A program made the position numbers and the translations under genes. From an uncultured Roseicyclus sp. (GTDB taxonomy: Bacteria; Pseudomonadota; Alphaproteobacteria; Rhodobacterales; Rhodobacteraceae), in contig CANLXA010000003.1 of NCBI GenBank assembly GCA_947494975.1, positions 186,001 to 250,000 of the forward strand: a stretch of 64,000 bases of DNA. Direction: 5' to 3'. Positions 13,299 to 22,943 of this stretch are shown in pieces. The first letter of the stretch is position 1, and every line of letters starts with the position of its first letter. The notes under the pieces are model-generated. The model ran no database searches. It saw nothing but the letters and a program-made list of their open reading frames with translations, and was not told where the DNA came from.

Positions 13299-13661
13299 AT
13301 GACCACCTTCGATCCCGCAACACTTCGCTACGATGCCAATGGCCTGATCCCCTGTATCGCGCAGGAGGAGGAGAGTGGCGAGGTTCTGATGATGGCCTGG
13401 ATGACTGCGGAGGCCGTGGCCAGGACGCTCGAAACCGGCCGCGTGACCTATTGGAGCCGCTCACGGCAGGCCTTCTGGGTGAAGGGCGAGACGTCAGGTC
13501 ATGTTCAGGAGTTGGTCGATCTGCGGGTGGATTGCGACCGGGATTGCCTGTTGGCGACTGTTCGCCAGACCGGGCCCGCCTGCCACACGAACCGGCGCGT
13601 ATGCTTTTACACGTCGGTGCGGAACGGGTCAGAAGTGGAGCTGATGGCGCCCGACGACTAG
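13299..13661 (+). CDS. hisI: Phosphoribosyl-AMP cyclohydrolase HisI
   Basis: A 120-residue enzyme opening the purine ring of phosphoribosyl-AMP in histidine biosynthesis. The metal-binding cluster VDCDRDC gives Asp78, Asp80 and Asp82 for magnesium. Cys79, Cys95 and Cys102 have the 16- and 7-residue spacing of the zinc ligands. It is the stand-alone cyclohydrolase without a HisE domain. The ATG at 13299 is preceded by AAAGGG with seven bases between; an upstream TTG at 13293 is less likely. Confidence 0.95.
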   Translation: MTTFDPATLRYDANGLIPCIAQEEESGEVLMMAWMTAEAVARTLETGRVTYWSRSRQAFWVKGETSGHVQELVDLRVDCDRDCLLATVRQTGPACHTNRRVCFYTSVRNGSEVELMAPDD

Positions 13662-13713
13662 GGGCGCTGCCCCTCGGCCTGCGGCCTCACCCCGGAGTTT
13701 TTGGCCAAGATGA
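13661..13713. repeat. Dispersed intergenic repeat, copy 1
   Basis: The segment reads GGGGCGCTGCCCCTCGGCC, then TGCGGCCTCACCCCGGAG, then TTTTTGGCCAAGATGA. It fills the gap between the convergent hisI and gluQRS genes. It closely resembles the segment at 53059-53112, and its tail matches 27664-27698. All three abut the 3' end of a minus-strand gene. Confidence 0.6.
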
Positions 13714-13720
13714 AAGACGT

Positions 13721-14563
13721 TCAGAGCCCGACGATCCGGCGGACATCCTGCGCGCTGGCGCCATCGTCGCGATAGGTGCGAATGGCGCGGGCATCATCGC
13801 GTTTGGCGAGGCGTTTGCCCTGATCGTCGCGGATCAGGCGATGATGATGATAGATCGGCGGGGGCAGGCCGAGTTTCCATTGCAGGAAGCGCTGCAGGAA
13901 AGTGGCCTCGAACAGATCCTCTCCACGGATCACATGGGTCACACCCTGCGCGGCATCGTCGAGGATCACCGAGAAATGATAGCTTGCCGCCATGCCGGGC
14001 CGGGCGAGGACCGGGTCGCCGACCTTGGTCAGGAGATGCTCCGCGGTGACATCATGTCGACCGGCATGGGCCGGGCCGGTTTCGTCGAAGGCCGGCATCC
14101 GGGCGGGCGGGCCGACGGTTTTCGATAGGTCATAGCGCAGCGCGTCACTTGGTTTGCGGTCGGCATAGGCGCGCCCGCGGCAGGTGCCGGGGTAGATGCG
14201 CCCGTCCGGGCCGAATTCCGGCACGCCTTCCTGCGGAGCCGAAGCCGCGGCGGCAATATCGGCACGAGAGCAGCAGCAGGGATAGACCGCACCGTGTTGG
14301 GCGAGGCTGTCGAGGGCCGTGCGGTACTCGTCGAAATGGTCTGATTGGCGGCGCACCGGACCGTCCCAGGTCAGGCCAAGCCAGTGAAGATCCTCGTAGA
14401 TCAGGTCTTCCCACTCGGCTCGGGCGCGCGATTGGTCCAGATCATCGATGCGCAGAAGGAAGGTGCCGCCTGCGGCGCGCGCCATGTCATGGGCGAGGAG
14501 GGCGGAATAGGCGTGGCCCAGATGCAGCGGCCCGGTGGGCGACGGCGCGAAGCGGGTGATCAT
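13721..14563 (-). CDS. gluQ: Glutamyl-Q tRNA(Asp) synthetase GluQRS
   Basis: A 280-residue truncated glutamyl-tRNA synthetase that attaches glutamate to queuosine 34 of tRNA-Asp. The class I signature HLGH is at residues 14-17 of RFAPSPTGPLHLGHAYSA and the KMSKS-like loop is KRLAKR near residue 255. Zinc-binding cysteines appear in YPCCCSRADI and YPGTCRGR. The anticodon-binding domain of GltX is missing, as expected for GluQRS. The start overlaps the methyltransferase stop (ATGA). The substrate tRNA-Asp is encoded twice in this window. Confidence 0.95.
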   Translation of the reverse strand: MITRFAPSPTGPLHLGHAYSALLAHDMARAAGGTFLLRIDDLDQSRARAEWEDLIYEDLHWLGLTWDGPVRRQSDHFDEYRTALDSLAQHGAVYPCCCSRADIAAAASAPQEGVPEFGPDGRIYPGTCRGRAYADRKPSDALRYDLSKTVGPPARMPAFDETGPAHAGRHDVTAEHLLTKVGDPVLARPGMAASYHFSVILDDAAQGVTHVIRGEDLFEATFLQRFLQWKLGLPPPIYHHHRLIRDDQGKRLAKRDDARAIRTYRDDGASAQDVRRIVGL

Positions 14564-15174
14564 AGGCGGCGCAGCACCATCACGTCGGATCCGGTGACTT
14601 TCTCGCTCAGATGGGGGCCGTGTTCGCGAAAGACGAGGTCGGCCAGGCCATCCGATTGGACGCTGTCGAGGGCGGCGATGTAATCCGGGGCGGCTAGGGT
14701 CGGGTCATTGTAACTCAGCGCCAACAGCCCGCCGGGGGCAAGGGCGCGGATCAGAACCGCAAGCATTTCGGGCGGTGCGGCGCCGAGGCTGACGACGCCG
14801 GTGGCAACGAGGGCGGCATAGGTGCCCGGTTCCACCCTCACCTCGCCCGGCGTGCCGAGCCAGAGGTCGCGGTAGAGGCCTTTGCCGCGTGCAATCTCCA
14901 GCATCTCGGCGGAGATATCGGTGCCGTCGATCGCCGCGTAGCCGGCTTTGCGGAGCGCAGCGCCCGACAGACCCGTGCCACAGCCGAAATCGAGGATTGG
15001 TGCCGCGGGATCGCTCAGGAATTGCCCCAGGGCCTGCGCCACACGGCCCGGGGTGGCGTAGGACATGCGGTCCATATCGCCGTCATAGCCATCGGCCCAA
15101 TCGGCATAGATCGCCTTGGTGTCTTCAACGGAGCGCGGCGCCCAGAGACGGGCATCGATGGGGCTTTTGGTCAT
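14560..15174 (-). CDS. Class I SAM-dependent methyltransferase
   Basis: A 204-residue protein with Rossmann motif I ILDFGCGTGLSGAAL, a motif II-like acidic loop DGTDISAEML and a later LAPGGLLALSYND strand. The substrate cannot be determined. It starts MTKSPIDARLWAPRSVEDTKAIYADWADGYD, resembling small-molecule methyltransferases. I chose the internal ATG at 15174 because the nine residues before it are not family-like. It is translationally coupled to gluQ, so a tRNA-related role is possible but unproven. Confidence 0.85.
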   Translation of the reverse strand: MTKSPIDARLWAPRSVEDTKAIYADWADGYDGDMDRMSYATPGRVAQALGQFLSDPAAPILDFGCGTGLSGAALRKAGYAAIDGTDISAEMLEIARGKGLYRDLWLGTPGEVRVEPGTYAALVATGVVSLGAAPPEMLAVLIRALAPGGLLALSYNDPTLAAPDYIAALDSVQSDGLADLVFREHGPHLSEKVTGSDVMVLRRL

Positions 15175-15213
15175 GGCCGAAACGCTAACGCGCCGAAACA
15201 CCCGAGGTCCAGT

Positions 15214-16575
15214 TCATTCCGCCGCCGCGCGATGCCCGAGCCATTCGGTCCAATCCGCCTTGGCGCGGTCGGTATAGGCCTTGTAGCGGTCCTTGCGGCC
15301 CCGGCGGCCGGATTTCAGGCCCTCCACGGGCGGGAACAGGCCGAAATTCACGTTCATCGGCTGGAAGGTCTTGGCCTCCGCCCCGCCGGTGATGTGGGTG
15401 ACAAGCGCGCCCATTGCCGTGGTCTCCGGCACGGGAGCCAGCGTCTGCCCCTGGATCTCGGCCGCGGCCATGCGGCCCGCAAGCAGACCCATGGAGGCGG
15501 ATTCGACATAACCTTCAACACCTGTGATCTGGCCCGCGAAGCGGATATGGGGCTTGGAGCGCAGGCGCATCTGTTCGTCCAGAAGCGTGGGCGAGTTGAT
15601 GAAGGTGTTGCGGTGAATGCCACCTAAGCGCGCGAAAGCGGCATCTTGCAAGCCCGGAATCATTTTGAAAACAGCGCTTTGCGCGCCGTACTTCATCTTG
15701 GTTTGGAAGCCGACAATGTTGTAGAGCGTGCCAAGCGCATTGTCGCGACGGAGTTGAACGACGGCCCATGCCTTGGTTTGCGGATCGTGCGGATTGGTCA
15801 GGCCCACCGGTTTCATTGGGCCGTGGCGCAGCGTCTCGCGCCCCCGTTCCGCCATCACCTCGATGGGCAGGCAGCCGTCGAAATAGGTGGCGGTTTCGCC
15901 TTCCTTGAACTCGGTTTTTTCCGCAGCGAGCAACGCGTCGATGAAGGCCTCGTACTGGTCTTTCGTCATCGGACAATTGATATAGGCCTCGCGTTCTTCC
16001 TGCGTCTCGCCCTTGTCGTAGCGCGATTGCCGCCAGGCCACGTCCATGTCGATCGTGTCGGCATAGACGATGGGCGCAATGGCATCGAAGAAGGCGAGGC
16101 TCTCCTGGCCCGCCTCATTGGCGATGGCCTGGGCCAAGGCACCACCGGTGAGCGGACCGGTGGCGATGATGGTGGTGCCGGCTTCGGGCAGGGCGGTGAT
16201 CTCGTCTGCGACGATCTCAATATTCGGATGCGCGCGCAGCTTGGCGGTGACGGCCTCGGCAAAGGGGTCGCGGTCCACGGCCAAAGCGCCGCCAGCCGGG
16301 AGTTTGTGGGCGTCGGCCGTGTGCATGATCACCGAGTTGGCCGCCCGCATCTCCCAATGCAGCAACCCAACGGCGTTCTGTTCGCTGTCGTCGGAGCGGA
16401 ACGAATTGGAGCACACCATTTCGGCCAGGTTGCCCGTACGATGCGCGAAGGTTTCGACCTTGGGGCGCATTTCCACGATGCGGACCTTGAGGCCCAGGTT
16501 CGCGGCTTGCCACGCGGCCTCGGATCCGGCCATGCCGCCGCCGATGATTGTAAGATCTGTCATGGGATTGGCCAT
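15214..16575 (-). CDS. trmFO: Methylenetetrahydrofolate-tRNA-(uracil-5-)-methyltransferase TrmFO
   Basis: A 453-residue flavoprotein that makes 5-methyluridine at position 54 of tRNA using methylene-tetrahydrofolate. The N-terminal FAD-binding motif is [13 protein letters not shown]. The conserved CSNSFRSDD block carries a reactive cysteine, and HRNTFINSP with [13 protein letters not shown]-like sequence follows further on. Either of two close ATGs (16575 or 16563) could start it. It is on the same strand as the methyltransferase and gluQ downstream. Confidence 0.95.
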   Translation of the reverse strand: MANPMTDLTIIGGGMAGSEAAWQAANLGLKVRIVEMRPKVETFAHRTGNLAEMVCSNSFRSDDSEQNAVGLLHWEMRAANSVIMHTADAHKLPAGGALAVDRDPFAEAVTAKLRAHPNIEIVADEITALPEAGTTIIATGPLTGGALAQAIANEAGQESLAFFDAIAPIVYADTIDMDVAWRQSRYDKGETQEEREAYINCPMTKDQYEAFIDALLAAEKTEFKEGETATYFDGCLPIEVMAERGRETLRHGPMKPVGLTNPHDPQTKAWAVVQLRRDNALGTLYNIVGFQTKMKYGAQSAVFKMIPGLQDAAFARLGGIHRNTFINSPTLLDEQMRLRSKPHIRFAGQITGVEGYVESASMGLLAGRMAAAEIQGQTLAPVPETTAMGALVTHITGGAEAKTFQPMNVNFGLFPPVEGLKSGRRGRKDRYKAYTDRAKADWTEWLGHRAAAE

Positions 16576-16640
16576 AACGGAAGCGCGCCGCCCTGCTCAA
16601 GGGGAGAACGCGCATTCCGCCGGATAACCCCGTGCGCCCG

Positions 16641-17312
16641 TCAGGCAGCAACCGAATCGTCTACGACAAAGATGTTGTCGACGGGCTCATCGTCTGCCGC
16701 CGTCACAAGCCGTCGCAAGGAAGGTTTGCGGCGTCTGTGGACGAACATGGCGCGGTTGGGCATCCGTACCGGCTCGGCGTGCGGAATTGGGGCCTGTTCG
16801 GGCGCACATGCGGTGGTCTGAGCTTCGTGCACTGACCGATTGGGCGGAACCGCCATGCGAGCAGCGCGACCAGCATGATTGGCAATCACGCGGCGTGGTA
16901 TGATCCGGTGCCGGATCAGCCGACGATGGCGCCGTGCCCCCAATTCGGGTTCACCATAGATCAGAAGCAAGGCGGCAATCAGCGCGAGATCATTCCAGAA
17001 CGCGCCGATACTACCGCTTTCGCTGGCAGACATCGTCGTCAGGAAGCTGGAATAAAATGTCATCAACCCGATCATCAGCGCCGCAACGCGCGTGGCCATG
17101 CCAAGCATGATCATGAACGAAAAGACAAACACGAGGCCTGCTGCAGCCGCCCCGGCATATGGGGACGGCAGAAGTGGAGCAAAGAGAAGGGCGAGGTCCG
17201 TCCCGGGGATCAGTTTCAACGCGACGGCTAGGAAATAGGATGCGATCATAACGCGCAGCGTGGTGTGGGTGGCGCTGCTGAAGGTGACTCGGTCGATGGT
17301 ACCATTGGCCAT
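16641..17312 (-). CDS. DoxX-like membrane protein with Arg-rich tail
   Basis: A 223-residue protein. Residues 15-130 form about four hydrophobic segments with the GMATRVAALMIG pattern of the DoxX/SURF4-like family. From about 140 to the end it becomes a charged, Arg-rich tail (ARRHRRLIRHRIIPRRV... RRRKPSLRRL) that is unusual for DoxX proteins. Its function is unknown; DoxX relatives are linked to redox and sulfur metabolism. AAAGGA precedes ATG 17312. The AT-rich region upstream carries a small inverted repeat. Confidence 0.65.
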   Translation of the reverse strand: MANGTIDRVTFSSATHTTLRVMIASYFLAVALKLIPGTDLALLFAPLLPSPYAGAAAAGLVFVFSFMIMLGMATRVAALMIGLMTFYSSFLTTMSASESGSIGAFWNDLALIAALLLIYGEPELGARRHRRLIRHRIIPRRVIANHAGRAARMAVPPNRSVHEAQTTACAPEQAPIPHAEPVRMPNRAMFVHRRRKPSLRRLVTAADDEPVDNIFVVDDSVAA

Positions 17313-17422
17313 GGTCGTTTCCTTTGGGTGATTTGTGTCTCCAGTTTTTCGGCCCGCATAACTTGGCCATACCCGTAACAAATGTGCGCTCTGACCTATG
17401 ACGATACTTCGCGTTTGTGAGT

Positions 17423-17435
17423 ATTATGAGATAAT
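17423..17435. promoter_or_regulatory. Small inverted repeat between the DoxX genes
   Basis: ATTAT-GAG-ATAAT lies in an unusually AT-rich patch about 110 nt upstream of the Arg-tailed DoxX gene. It is flanked by CGTTTGT and ACAAACG, a wider 7-bp inverted repeat. It could be an operator; no regulator is known. Confidence 0.25.
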
Positions 17436-17517
17436 TGCAGGACAGTATTGTGTCTACAAACGGGCGAAATCCTGTGTGATCGGCACCAATTGAAGCGCGT
17501 GGCGCAACAAACAGCGT

Positions 17518-17871
17518 CTATCCGCGCGCCGCAAACCGCCCAGGCCCGTGGGCGGCCAGCATAAGGTAGCCCCCCGCGATGACCCAATTCTTGATCGCGA
17601 TGGTGATCTGCCAGGGATCGTCCCCCAGAAGCCAGTGAAAGTAGCTGGTAGCGATACAATAGGCAGCGGCGAGGAGCGCGAGAGGGCGGGTATAGATGCC
17701 GAGGCCAAGGCCGATCCCGGCGATGGCGGTGAACATCGCGGCAGGCCAGATGATCCAGCCGGGAAGAACGGCCAGAGCCAGAAGCGCCTGCGCGTCCGCG
17801 GGAGAGGCAAGTTTCTGAACCGTGCCGCCGATCATCAACGCCGCCAGAAGCAGGCGCCCGACCAGGGCCAT
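17518..17871 (-). CDS. DoxX family membrane protein
   Basis: A 117-residue protein with four hydrophobic segments, starting MALVGRLLLAALMIGGTVQKLASP and containing GIGLGLGIYTRPLALLAAAYC and NWVIAGGYLMLAAHGPG, which is the standard DoxX layout. Members sit in the inner membrane; specific functions are mostly unknown. I chose ATG 17871 because the long upstream open frame is low-complexity and unlike DoxX. It probably forms a unit with the secreted Cys-rich gene upstream on the same strand. Confidence 0.75.
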   Translation of the reverse strand: MALVGRLLLAALMIGGTVQKLASPADAQALLALAVLPGWIIWPAAMFTAIAGIGLGLGIYTRPLALLAAAYCIATSYFHWLLGDDPWQITIAIKNWVIAGGYLMLAAHGPGRFAARG

Positions 17872-17986
17872 AGCGTCGGCGGACCGTGTGGCGGGCTGCG
17901 ATCCGCTGGTCACGGGGCGGTTCTCAACAATCGCCGCGGCGCATATCGGCACCCCGGGGCGATGGGATCGGGTCTGAGGCAACGCG

Positions 17987-18280
17987 TCATTCCGGGTGTG
18001 GCACCTCGGGGCCATCGGGCCCTTCACAGAAAATACCCTGCTCGGGGTCGTTGACGCAATGGCCGCCGATGGCGTGGAAGAATTCCTCCACGCCGCCGCA
18101 GCCGAATTCGTGTGGACACACAAATCCCGCGCTGTTTTGCGGACGCCCTGTATCCGCGGTCAGGCCGCGAATGACCTGGGGGGTTGCCTGCGACAGGGCG
18201 CCGGGGCGGAGGGGGCTGGTTTGGGCAATGGCGGCTGTCGAGGTCAGCGCGATGAGGATAGTGAAGGCAGAGAACTTCAT
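17987..18280 (-). CDS. Secreted Cys-containing hypothetical protein
   Basis: A 97-residue protein with signal peptide MKFSAFTILIALTSTAAIA. The mature part has four cysteines (55, 61, 75, 85), which would allow two disulfides, and a C-terminal half GCGGVEEFFHAIGGHCVNDPE. The family is not recognised. AAAGGA stands nine bases before the ATG. It lies upstream of the DoxX gene on the same strand and downstream of gyrA, from which a hairpin separates it. Confidence 0.6.
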   Translation of the reverse strand: MKFSAFTILIALTSTAAIAQTSPLRPGALSQATPQVIRGLTADTGRPQNSAGFVCPHEFGCGGVEEFFHAIGGHCVNDPEQGIFCEGPDGPEVPHPE

Positions 18281-18333
18281 GGAAACATCCTTTCACAAAA
18301 GGTGTCTCCCCCGAGGGCCCTCGTACACGACGC

Positions 18334-18364
18334 AGCCGGATCCGTCAGGTAAGGGAATCCGGCT
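18334..18364 (-). terminator. Hairpin downstream of gyrA
   Basis: AGCCGGAT and ATCCGGCT form a perfect 8-bp stem with a 15-nt loop, beginning 30 nt after the gyrA stop on the minus strand. No T run follows, so it may be a weak or factor-dependent terminator. Confidence 0.35.
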
Positions 18365-18394
18365 TACGCCTTGACGCTGCGGCGGCGCGTTCCA

Positions 18395-21151
18395 TCACGC
18401 CTCATCGTCGCCGTCGCCACCATTCTCGTCATCCCCTTGGTCCGCGATATAGGCCACGGAAACCACTTCTTCGCGCTTGGCGGTGTTGAACACCTTCACG
18501 CCACCGGCAGACCGCGAGCGGAACGAGATGCCGTCAATCGGCACACGGATCGATTGGCCGGTGGATGTTGCCAGCATGATCTGGTCGTCCAGATCAACGG
18601 GGAAACTTGCCACCAACGTGCCGCCACGCATGGCCTTGTCGATGGCCATGACGCCCTGGCCGCCGCGCCCGCGTACCGGGTAATCGTGGCTGGACGAGAG
18701 CTTGCCGAGACCACCCGAGGTGATTGTCAGAATCAGATCTTCGGCCGCCGACATCTCGGCGTAACGATCAGGGGAAAGCTGGCCTTCGGCGACAACCTCT
18801 TCCTCGTCATTCTCGACCTCTTCCTCCGGTGCGCCGGCCATCAGGCGGCGTTGCTTGAGATACGCGGCGCGCTCCGACGCCTCCGCCTCGAAGTGGCGAA
18901 TGATCGACATCGAGACGACCTCATCGTCCTTGCCAAGCTTGATCCCGCGCACGCCGGTTGAGGCGCGCGAGTTGAACACCCGCACATCCGTGGCCGGGAA
19001 GCGGATCGCGCGGCCCTGTTTCGTGACCAGCATCACATCATCGTCGTGCGACGCGATGCGCGCGTTGATCATGCGCCAGCCTTCGCTGTCGCCCTCGAAC
19101 TTCATGGCGATCTTGCCGTTGCGCATCACGTTGGCAAAATCGCTCAGCGCGTTGCGCCGCACGGTGCCCCGGTCGGTGCAGAACACGACCTGCAACTCGT
19201 CCCAATGATCCTCGTCCCGGTCCACGGGCATGATCGCGGCGATGCCGGTGCCGATCTCGATGGGCAGGATATTCACAATGGCCTTGCCCCGGCTGGAGCG
19301 GGAGCCCTGCGGCAGGCGCCATGTCTTGAGCTTGTAGACCATGCCCGACGTTGTGAAGAACAGGAGCGGCGTGTGGGTATTGGCGACGAAGAGGGACGTG
19401 ACCACGTCATCATCCTTCATCGACCCGCCCGACAGGCCCTTGCCGCCGCGTTTCTGCGCCCGGAAATCGGCCAGTGGTGTGCGTTTGATATAGCCGCCCT
19501 GGGTGATCGTCACGACCATATCTTCGCGCTCGATCAGGTCCTCGTCTTCCATATCGCCGGACCAGTCGACGATCTCCGTGCGGCGGTCCACGGCGAATTT
19601 CTCGCGCACCTCGGCCAGTTCCTCGGAGATGATCGCCAGAATCCGCTCGCGAGATGCAAGGATGGCGAGGTATTCCTTGATCTTTCCGGCCAGCTCTTCC
19701 AGCTCATCCGTCACCTCTTTCACGCCCAATTGGGTCAGGCGTTGCAGGCGCAGTTCGAGGATGGCCCTGGCCTGGGTTTCCGACAGGTTATAGGTGCCGT
19801 CTTCGTTGGCCGTATGGGTCGGATCATCGATCAGCTTGATAAAAGGCAGGATCTCCTCGGCGGGCCAGGGCCGCGTCATCAGCTTGGCGCGGGCTTCGGG
19901 CGCGTCAGCGGAGGCGCGGATCGTGCGCACCACCTCATCCACATTTGAAACGGCGACAGCCAGACCACACAGCACATGGGCCCGGTCGCGCGCCTTGCGC
20001 AGTTCAAACGCGGTGCGGCGCGCCACAACCTCTTCGCGGAAATCGAGGAAGGCCGTTAGGAAGCCACGCAGGTTAAGTTGTTCGGGCCGCCCGCCATTCA
20101 GGGCCAGCATGTTGCAGCCAAACGAGGTCTGCATCTGCGTGAAGCGGAACAGCTGGTTCAGCACCACCTCGGGCGTCGCATCGCGCTTCAGCTCGACGAC
20201 CACGCGCACACCGATCCGGTCGCTCTCATCCGCGACGCCGCTGATCCCGTCGATCTTCTTCTCACGGACCAGTTCCGCGATGCGCTCGATCATCGACGCC
20301 TTGTTCACCTGATAGGGGATCTCATCCAGCACGATGGCGTAGCGATCTTTGCGGACCTCTTCGATGCGGGTCTTGGCGCGGATGATGACGCTGCCGCGTC
20401 CTTCCAGATACGCCTTCCGCGCACCGTTTCGGCCCAGAATGATGCCGCCCGTCGGGAAATCGGGGGCGGGGACGTATTCGATCAGTTCTTCCGACGACAG
20501 ATCCGGCCGTTCGATCAACGCCTGGCAGGCGTCGATCACCTCCCCCAGATTGTGGGGCGGAATGTTCGTCGCCATCCCGACGGCGATGCCGCCCGCGCCG
20601 TTGACCAGCATATTCGGGAAGCGCGCGGGCAGGACGGTTGGTTCTTGCTGCTTGCCGTCGTAATTGTCCTGAAAATCGACGGTATCCTTGTCGATATCGG
20701 CCAGCAGGTAGGCCGCGGGCGCGTCCATCCGCACCTCGGTGTAGCGCATGGCCGCCGGGTTATCGCCATCCATCGAGCCGAAATTGCCCTGCCCATCCAG
20801 CAAAGGCAGCGACATGGAGAAATCCTGCGCCATCCGGACAAGCGCATCGTAAATCGCTGAATCCCCATGGGGGTGATACTGGCCCATCACGTCGCCGACG
20901 GGGCGCGCGGATTTGCGGTAGGACTTGTCGTGCGTATTCCCCGTTTCATGCATCGCGAACAGGATCCGCCGGTGCACCGGCTTCAATCCGTCGCGCAGAT
21001 CGGGGATCGCGCGCGAGATGATGACCGACATGGCATAGTCGATGAAGCTGGTCTTCATCTCTGCCGTTATGTCGATGGAAGGGCCGGAATATCCGGGCCG
21101 ATCGGGAGGGGTTTCCCCTGTCATTTCGGGGGGTTCCGGAGTGTCGGTCAC
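18395..21151 (-). CDS. gyrA: DNA gyrase subunit A
   Basis: A 918-residue type II topoisomerase subunit. The catalytic tyrosine is Tyr137 in [10 protein letters not shown]. The quinolone-determining region [17 protein letters not shown] retains Ser98 and Asp102, the susceptible-type residues. The GyrA box QKRGGKG, near residue 566, identifies gyrase rather than topoisomerase IV. The beta-pinwheel C-terminal domain carries an acidic insertion ([18 protein letters not shown], about 775-790) and an acidic tail. It is divergent from usg and monocistronic. Confidence 0.97.
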   Translation of the reverse strand: MTDTPEPPEMTGETPPDRPGYSGPSIDITAEMKTSFIDYAMSVIISRAIPDLRDGLKPVHRRILFAMHETGNTHDKSYRKSARPVGDVMGQYHPHGDSAIYDALVRMAQDFSMSLPLLDGQGNFGSMDGDNPAAMRYTEVRMDAPAAYLLADIDKDTVDFQDNYDGKQQEPTVLPARFPNMLVNGAGGIAVGMATNIPPHNLGEVIDACQALIERPDLSSEELIEYVPAPDFPTGGIILGRNGARKAYLEGRGSVIIRAKTRIEEVRKDRYAIVLDEIPYQVNKASMIERIAELVREKKIDGISGVADESDRIGVRVVVELKRDATPEVVLNQLFRFTQMQTSFGCNMLALNGGRPEQLNLRGFLTAFLDFREEVVARRTAFELRKARDRAHVLCGLAVAVSNVDEVVRTIRASADAPEARAKLMTRPWPAEEILPFIKLIDDPTHTANEDGTYNLSETQARAILELRLQRLTQLGVKEVTDELEELAGKIKEYLAILASRERILAIISEELAEVREKFAVDRRTEIVDWSGDMEDEDLIEREDMVVTITQGGYIKRTPLADFRAQKRGGKGLSGGSMKDDDVVTSLFVANTHTPLLFFTTSGMVYKLKTWRLPQGSRSSRGKAIVNILPIEIGTGIAAIMPVDRDEDHWDELQVVFCTDRGTVRRNALSDFANVMRNGKIAMKFEGDSEGWRMINARIASHDDDVMLVTKQGRAIRFPATDVRVFNSRASTGVRGIKLGKDDEVVSMSIIRHFEAEASERAAYLKQRRLMAGAPEEEVENDEEEVVAEGQLSPDRYAEMSAAEDLILTITSGGLGKLSSSHDYPVRGRGGQGVMAIDKAMRGGTLVASFPVDLDDQIMLATSTGQSIRVPIDGISFRSRSAGGVKVFNTAKREEVVSVAYIADQGDDENGGDGDDEA

Positions 21152-21277
21152 GTGTCCGCCTGTCGCTTGCGCTTTTTGCTATATTTTGTTGCCGTTCACT
21201 ATACCGCCGCCCGATATGGGGTGCAATGGCGCCCGGCACTTTTGGCAGCCGTGATCACGGGGCGCTAACATATTGTT

Positions 21278-21293
21278 TTATTGGAAGGTTAAC
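21278..21293 (+). promoter_or_regulatory. Candidate CtrA box upstream of usg
   Basis: TTAT-N7-TTAAC differs from the CtrA consensus TTAA-N7-TTAAC at one base. It ends 54 nt before the usg start, within the gyrA-usg divergent region. The link to CtrA is inference. Confidence 0.35.
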
Positions 21294-21347
21294 CAAACCG
21301 GTGCAAGCTGAGATGTGACGGGAGGCAACGCATAAGAGGTGCCGCAC

Positions 21348-21611
21348 ATGAATGAGACCGAGCTGATGTTACAAGGATACGGGCTGACCACGGCAGAGAT
21401 GATCTACCGGATGCCGGATTATCGCAATGTTCTCAATACCTTCGTCTGGCAGGATTACGATCTTGCTCCGGACTATCCGAAGCTGTTTGAGTTCATCGAA
21501 TTCTGGCAGGACAAGATCGAAGGGCCGCTGCATTCGGTGCGCTTTACCCATCGGAAAATGATTTCCCCCGGTGAATGGCGCAACGTGGTGGGGGAATTTC
21601 CCCTTCACTGA
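21348..21611 (+). CDS. usg: Usg-like family protein
   Basis: An 87-residue protein with LQGYGLTTAEMIYRMPDYRN, FVWQDYDLAPDYPKLFEFIEFWQ and EGPLHSVRF, the conserved blocks of the alphaproteobacterial Usg family. It is soluble, with no signal peptide or membrane span, and its biochemical function is unknown. AAGAGG lies eight bases before ATG 21348; a GTG at 21339 is less likely. A CtrA-like box lies upstream. Confidence 0.85.
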   Translation: MNETELMLQGYGLTTAEMIYRMPDYRNVLNTFVWQDYDLAPDYPKLFEFIEFWQDKIEGPLHSVRFTHRKMISPGEWRNVVGEFPLH

Positions 21612-21684
21612 CCGATGGCGACCGGGAATGTCCCCGAAATCCGGCCGGCCGGCGGGTGGTTTCGCCCGCGTTCGGCCGCGCGCG

Positions 21685-22170
21685 TCAGGCCTTGACGCGG
21701 GCGGCCATGACCCAGATCGCGGCCAGCGCAAGGCAGATAAGGCCGTTCCAGCTGGCCATGCTCAGGCCCGCGAAATGCCAAGCGGCCTCGTTACACAGCA
21801 CGATCTGCGGGCCGGAGGTGGTGTCGAACAGCTCCTCAACCGATAGGCTGCCGACGTCCTGGGCGGCCGACGCGCCGCAAACTTGCGGGCCCTCCCACCA
21901 TGCGCGCTCGACCCCGGTATGGAGCAAGGCGATCCCGGCATTGACCAGCATCGACAGCGCACCAAGCCACGCGATTACGGCGTGGGGCACGGCGACCCCG
22001 ATCACAGCCAGCCCGATGGCAATCCGGTGCGGCCAGCGTTGCCACAGGCACATGACGCAGGGCAGCAGCTCTCCGACATACTGAAACGCCAGCGCCCCGA
22101 AAAACAGCGCCAGCGATCCGAAGCCTGCCAGCGCGATCAGGGCCCGGCGGTTGTTCAAAAGCCCGCTCAC
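21685..22170 (-). CDS. dsbB: Disulfide bond formation protein DsbB
   Basis: A 161-residue inner-membrane protein with four membrane spans. The first periplasmic pair is Cys38 and Cys41 in LLPCVMCLWQRWPHR; the second pair is Cys98 in GPQVCGAS and Cys126 in IVLCNEAAWHFAG. DsbB reoxidises DsbA and passes electrons to quinone. The start is a GTG overlapping the stop of the upstream gene (GTGA), which implies translational coupling. Longer upstream frames run back into that gene. Confidence 0.88.
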   Translation of the reverse strand: MSGLLNNRRALIALAGFGSLALFFGALAFQYVGELLPCVMCLWQRWPHRIAIGLAVIGVAVPHAVIAWLGALSMLVNAGIALLHTGVERAWWEGPQVCGASAAQDVGSLSVEELFDTTSGPQIVLCNEAAWHFAGLSMASWNGLICLALAAIWVMAARVKA

Positions 22171-22745
22171 AGGAACCTCAGCACATAAAACCCGCCGCCC
22201 AGAAGCAGCACGAACAGGGTGAACATAAGGCCGAGGCGCTTTTCGATGAAGTCCTTGATTGGTGCCCCGAACTTCCACAGCAAGGCGGCCACGATGAAGA
22301 ACCGCAGGCCGCGGGCGACGATCGACGTCACGATAAACGTGCCCAGTGGCAGGCCGGTCCAGCCCGACATGATGGTGATGACCTTATAGGGAAACGGCGT
22401 CAGCCCGGCGATCAGGACCGGCCAGAAGCCGAAATCGTTGAACTGTTCATTGAATTGCTCAATGCGCTCGACCTTGCCAAGCGCCTCGAAGATCGGGCGG
22501 CCGATCTCTTCAAAGGCGAAGTATCCGATGGTGTAGCCCAGAAGCCCGCCGAGAACCGACGCGATCAAACAAACTCCCGCGATCACCCAGGCCCGCGCCG
22601 GGCGCGCGAGGATCATCGGGATCATCAGGACATCGGGCGGGATCGGAAAGACGGAGCTTTCCGCGAAACTCACAATGGCAAGAACCCACAACGCGTGGGG
22701 GTGTCCGGCAAAGCCCATGGTCCAGTCGTACAGGCGGCGCAGCAT
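22167..22745 (-). CDS. DedA/YqaA-type VTT-domain membrane protein
   Basis: A 192-residue membrane protein. It carries SFAESSVFPIPPDVLMIPM, GGLLGYTIGYFAFEEIGRP and LTPFPYKVITIMSGWTGLPL, the VTT/SNARE-associated domain seen in YqaA and DedA proteins, which are linked to lipid scrambling or envelope integrity. The last base of its stop overlaps the dsbB start, so the two envelope proteins form a two-gene operon. Confidence 0.88.
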   Translation of the reverse strand: MLRRLYDWTMGFAGHPHALWVLAIVSFAESSVFPIPPDVLMIPMILARPARAWVIAGVCLIASVLGGLLGYTIGYFAFEEIGRPIFEALGKVERIEQFNEQFNDFGFWPVLIAGLTPFPYKVITIMSGWTGLPLGTFIVTSIVARGLRFFIVAALLWKFGAPIKDFIEKRLGLMFTLFVLLLGGGFYVLRFL

Positions 22746-22858
22746 GGCGGCTCCCCAGAGAAAAAGTCGCGCAACCGGTGCCGCATCCCTGCCGGGGCGT
22801 CAAGCGCGGGTCACCGGGCGTTGACGGCGCATCGCGGGGGCGCTAAGCGATCCTCTGG

Positions 22859-22943
22859 GCCCGCGTGGCGGAATTGGTAGACGCAGGGGATTCAAAATCC
22901 CCCGCCGCGAGGCTTGTCGGTTCGAGTCCGACCGCGGGTACCA
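22859..22943 (+). tRNA. tRNA-Leu (anticodon CAA)
   Basis: An 85-nt type II tRNA with a long variable arm. The acceptor GCCCGCG pairs with CGCGGGT (one G-U pair). The anticodon stem GGGGA/TCCCC encloses TTCAAAA, giving CAA. The T-arm contains GGTTCGAGTCC, and CCA is encoded at 22941-22943. Confidence 0.96.
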
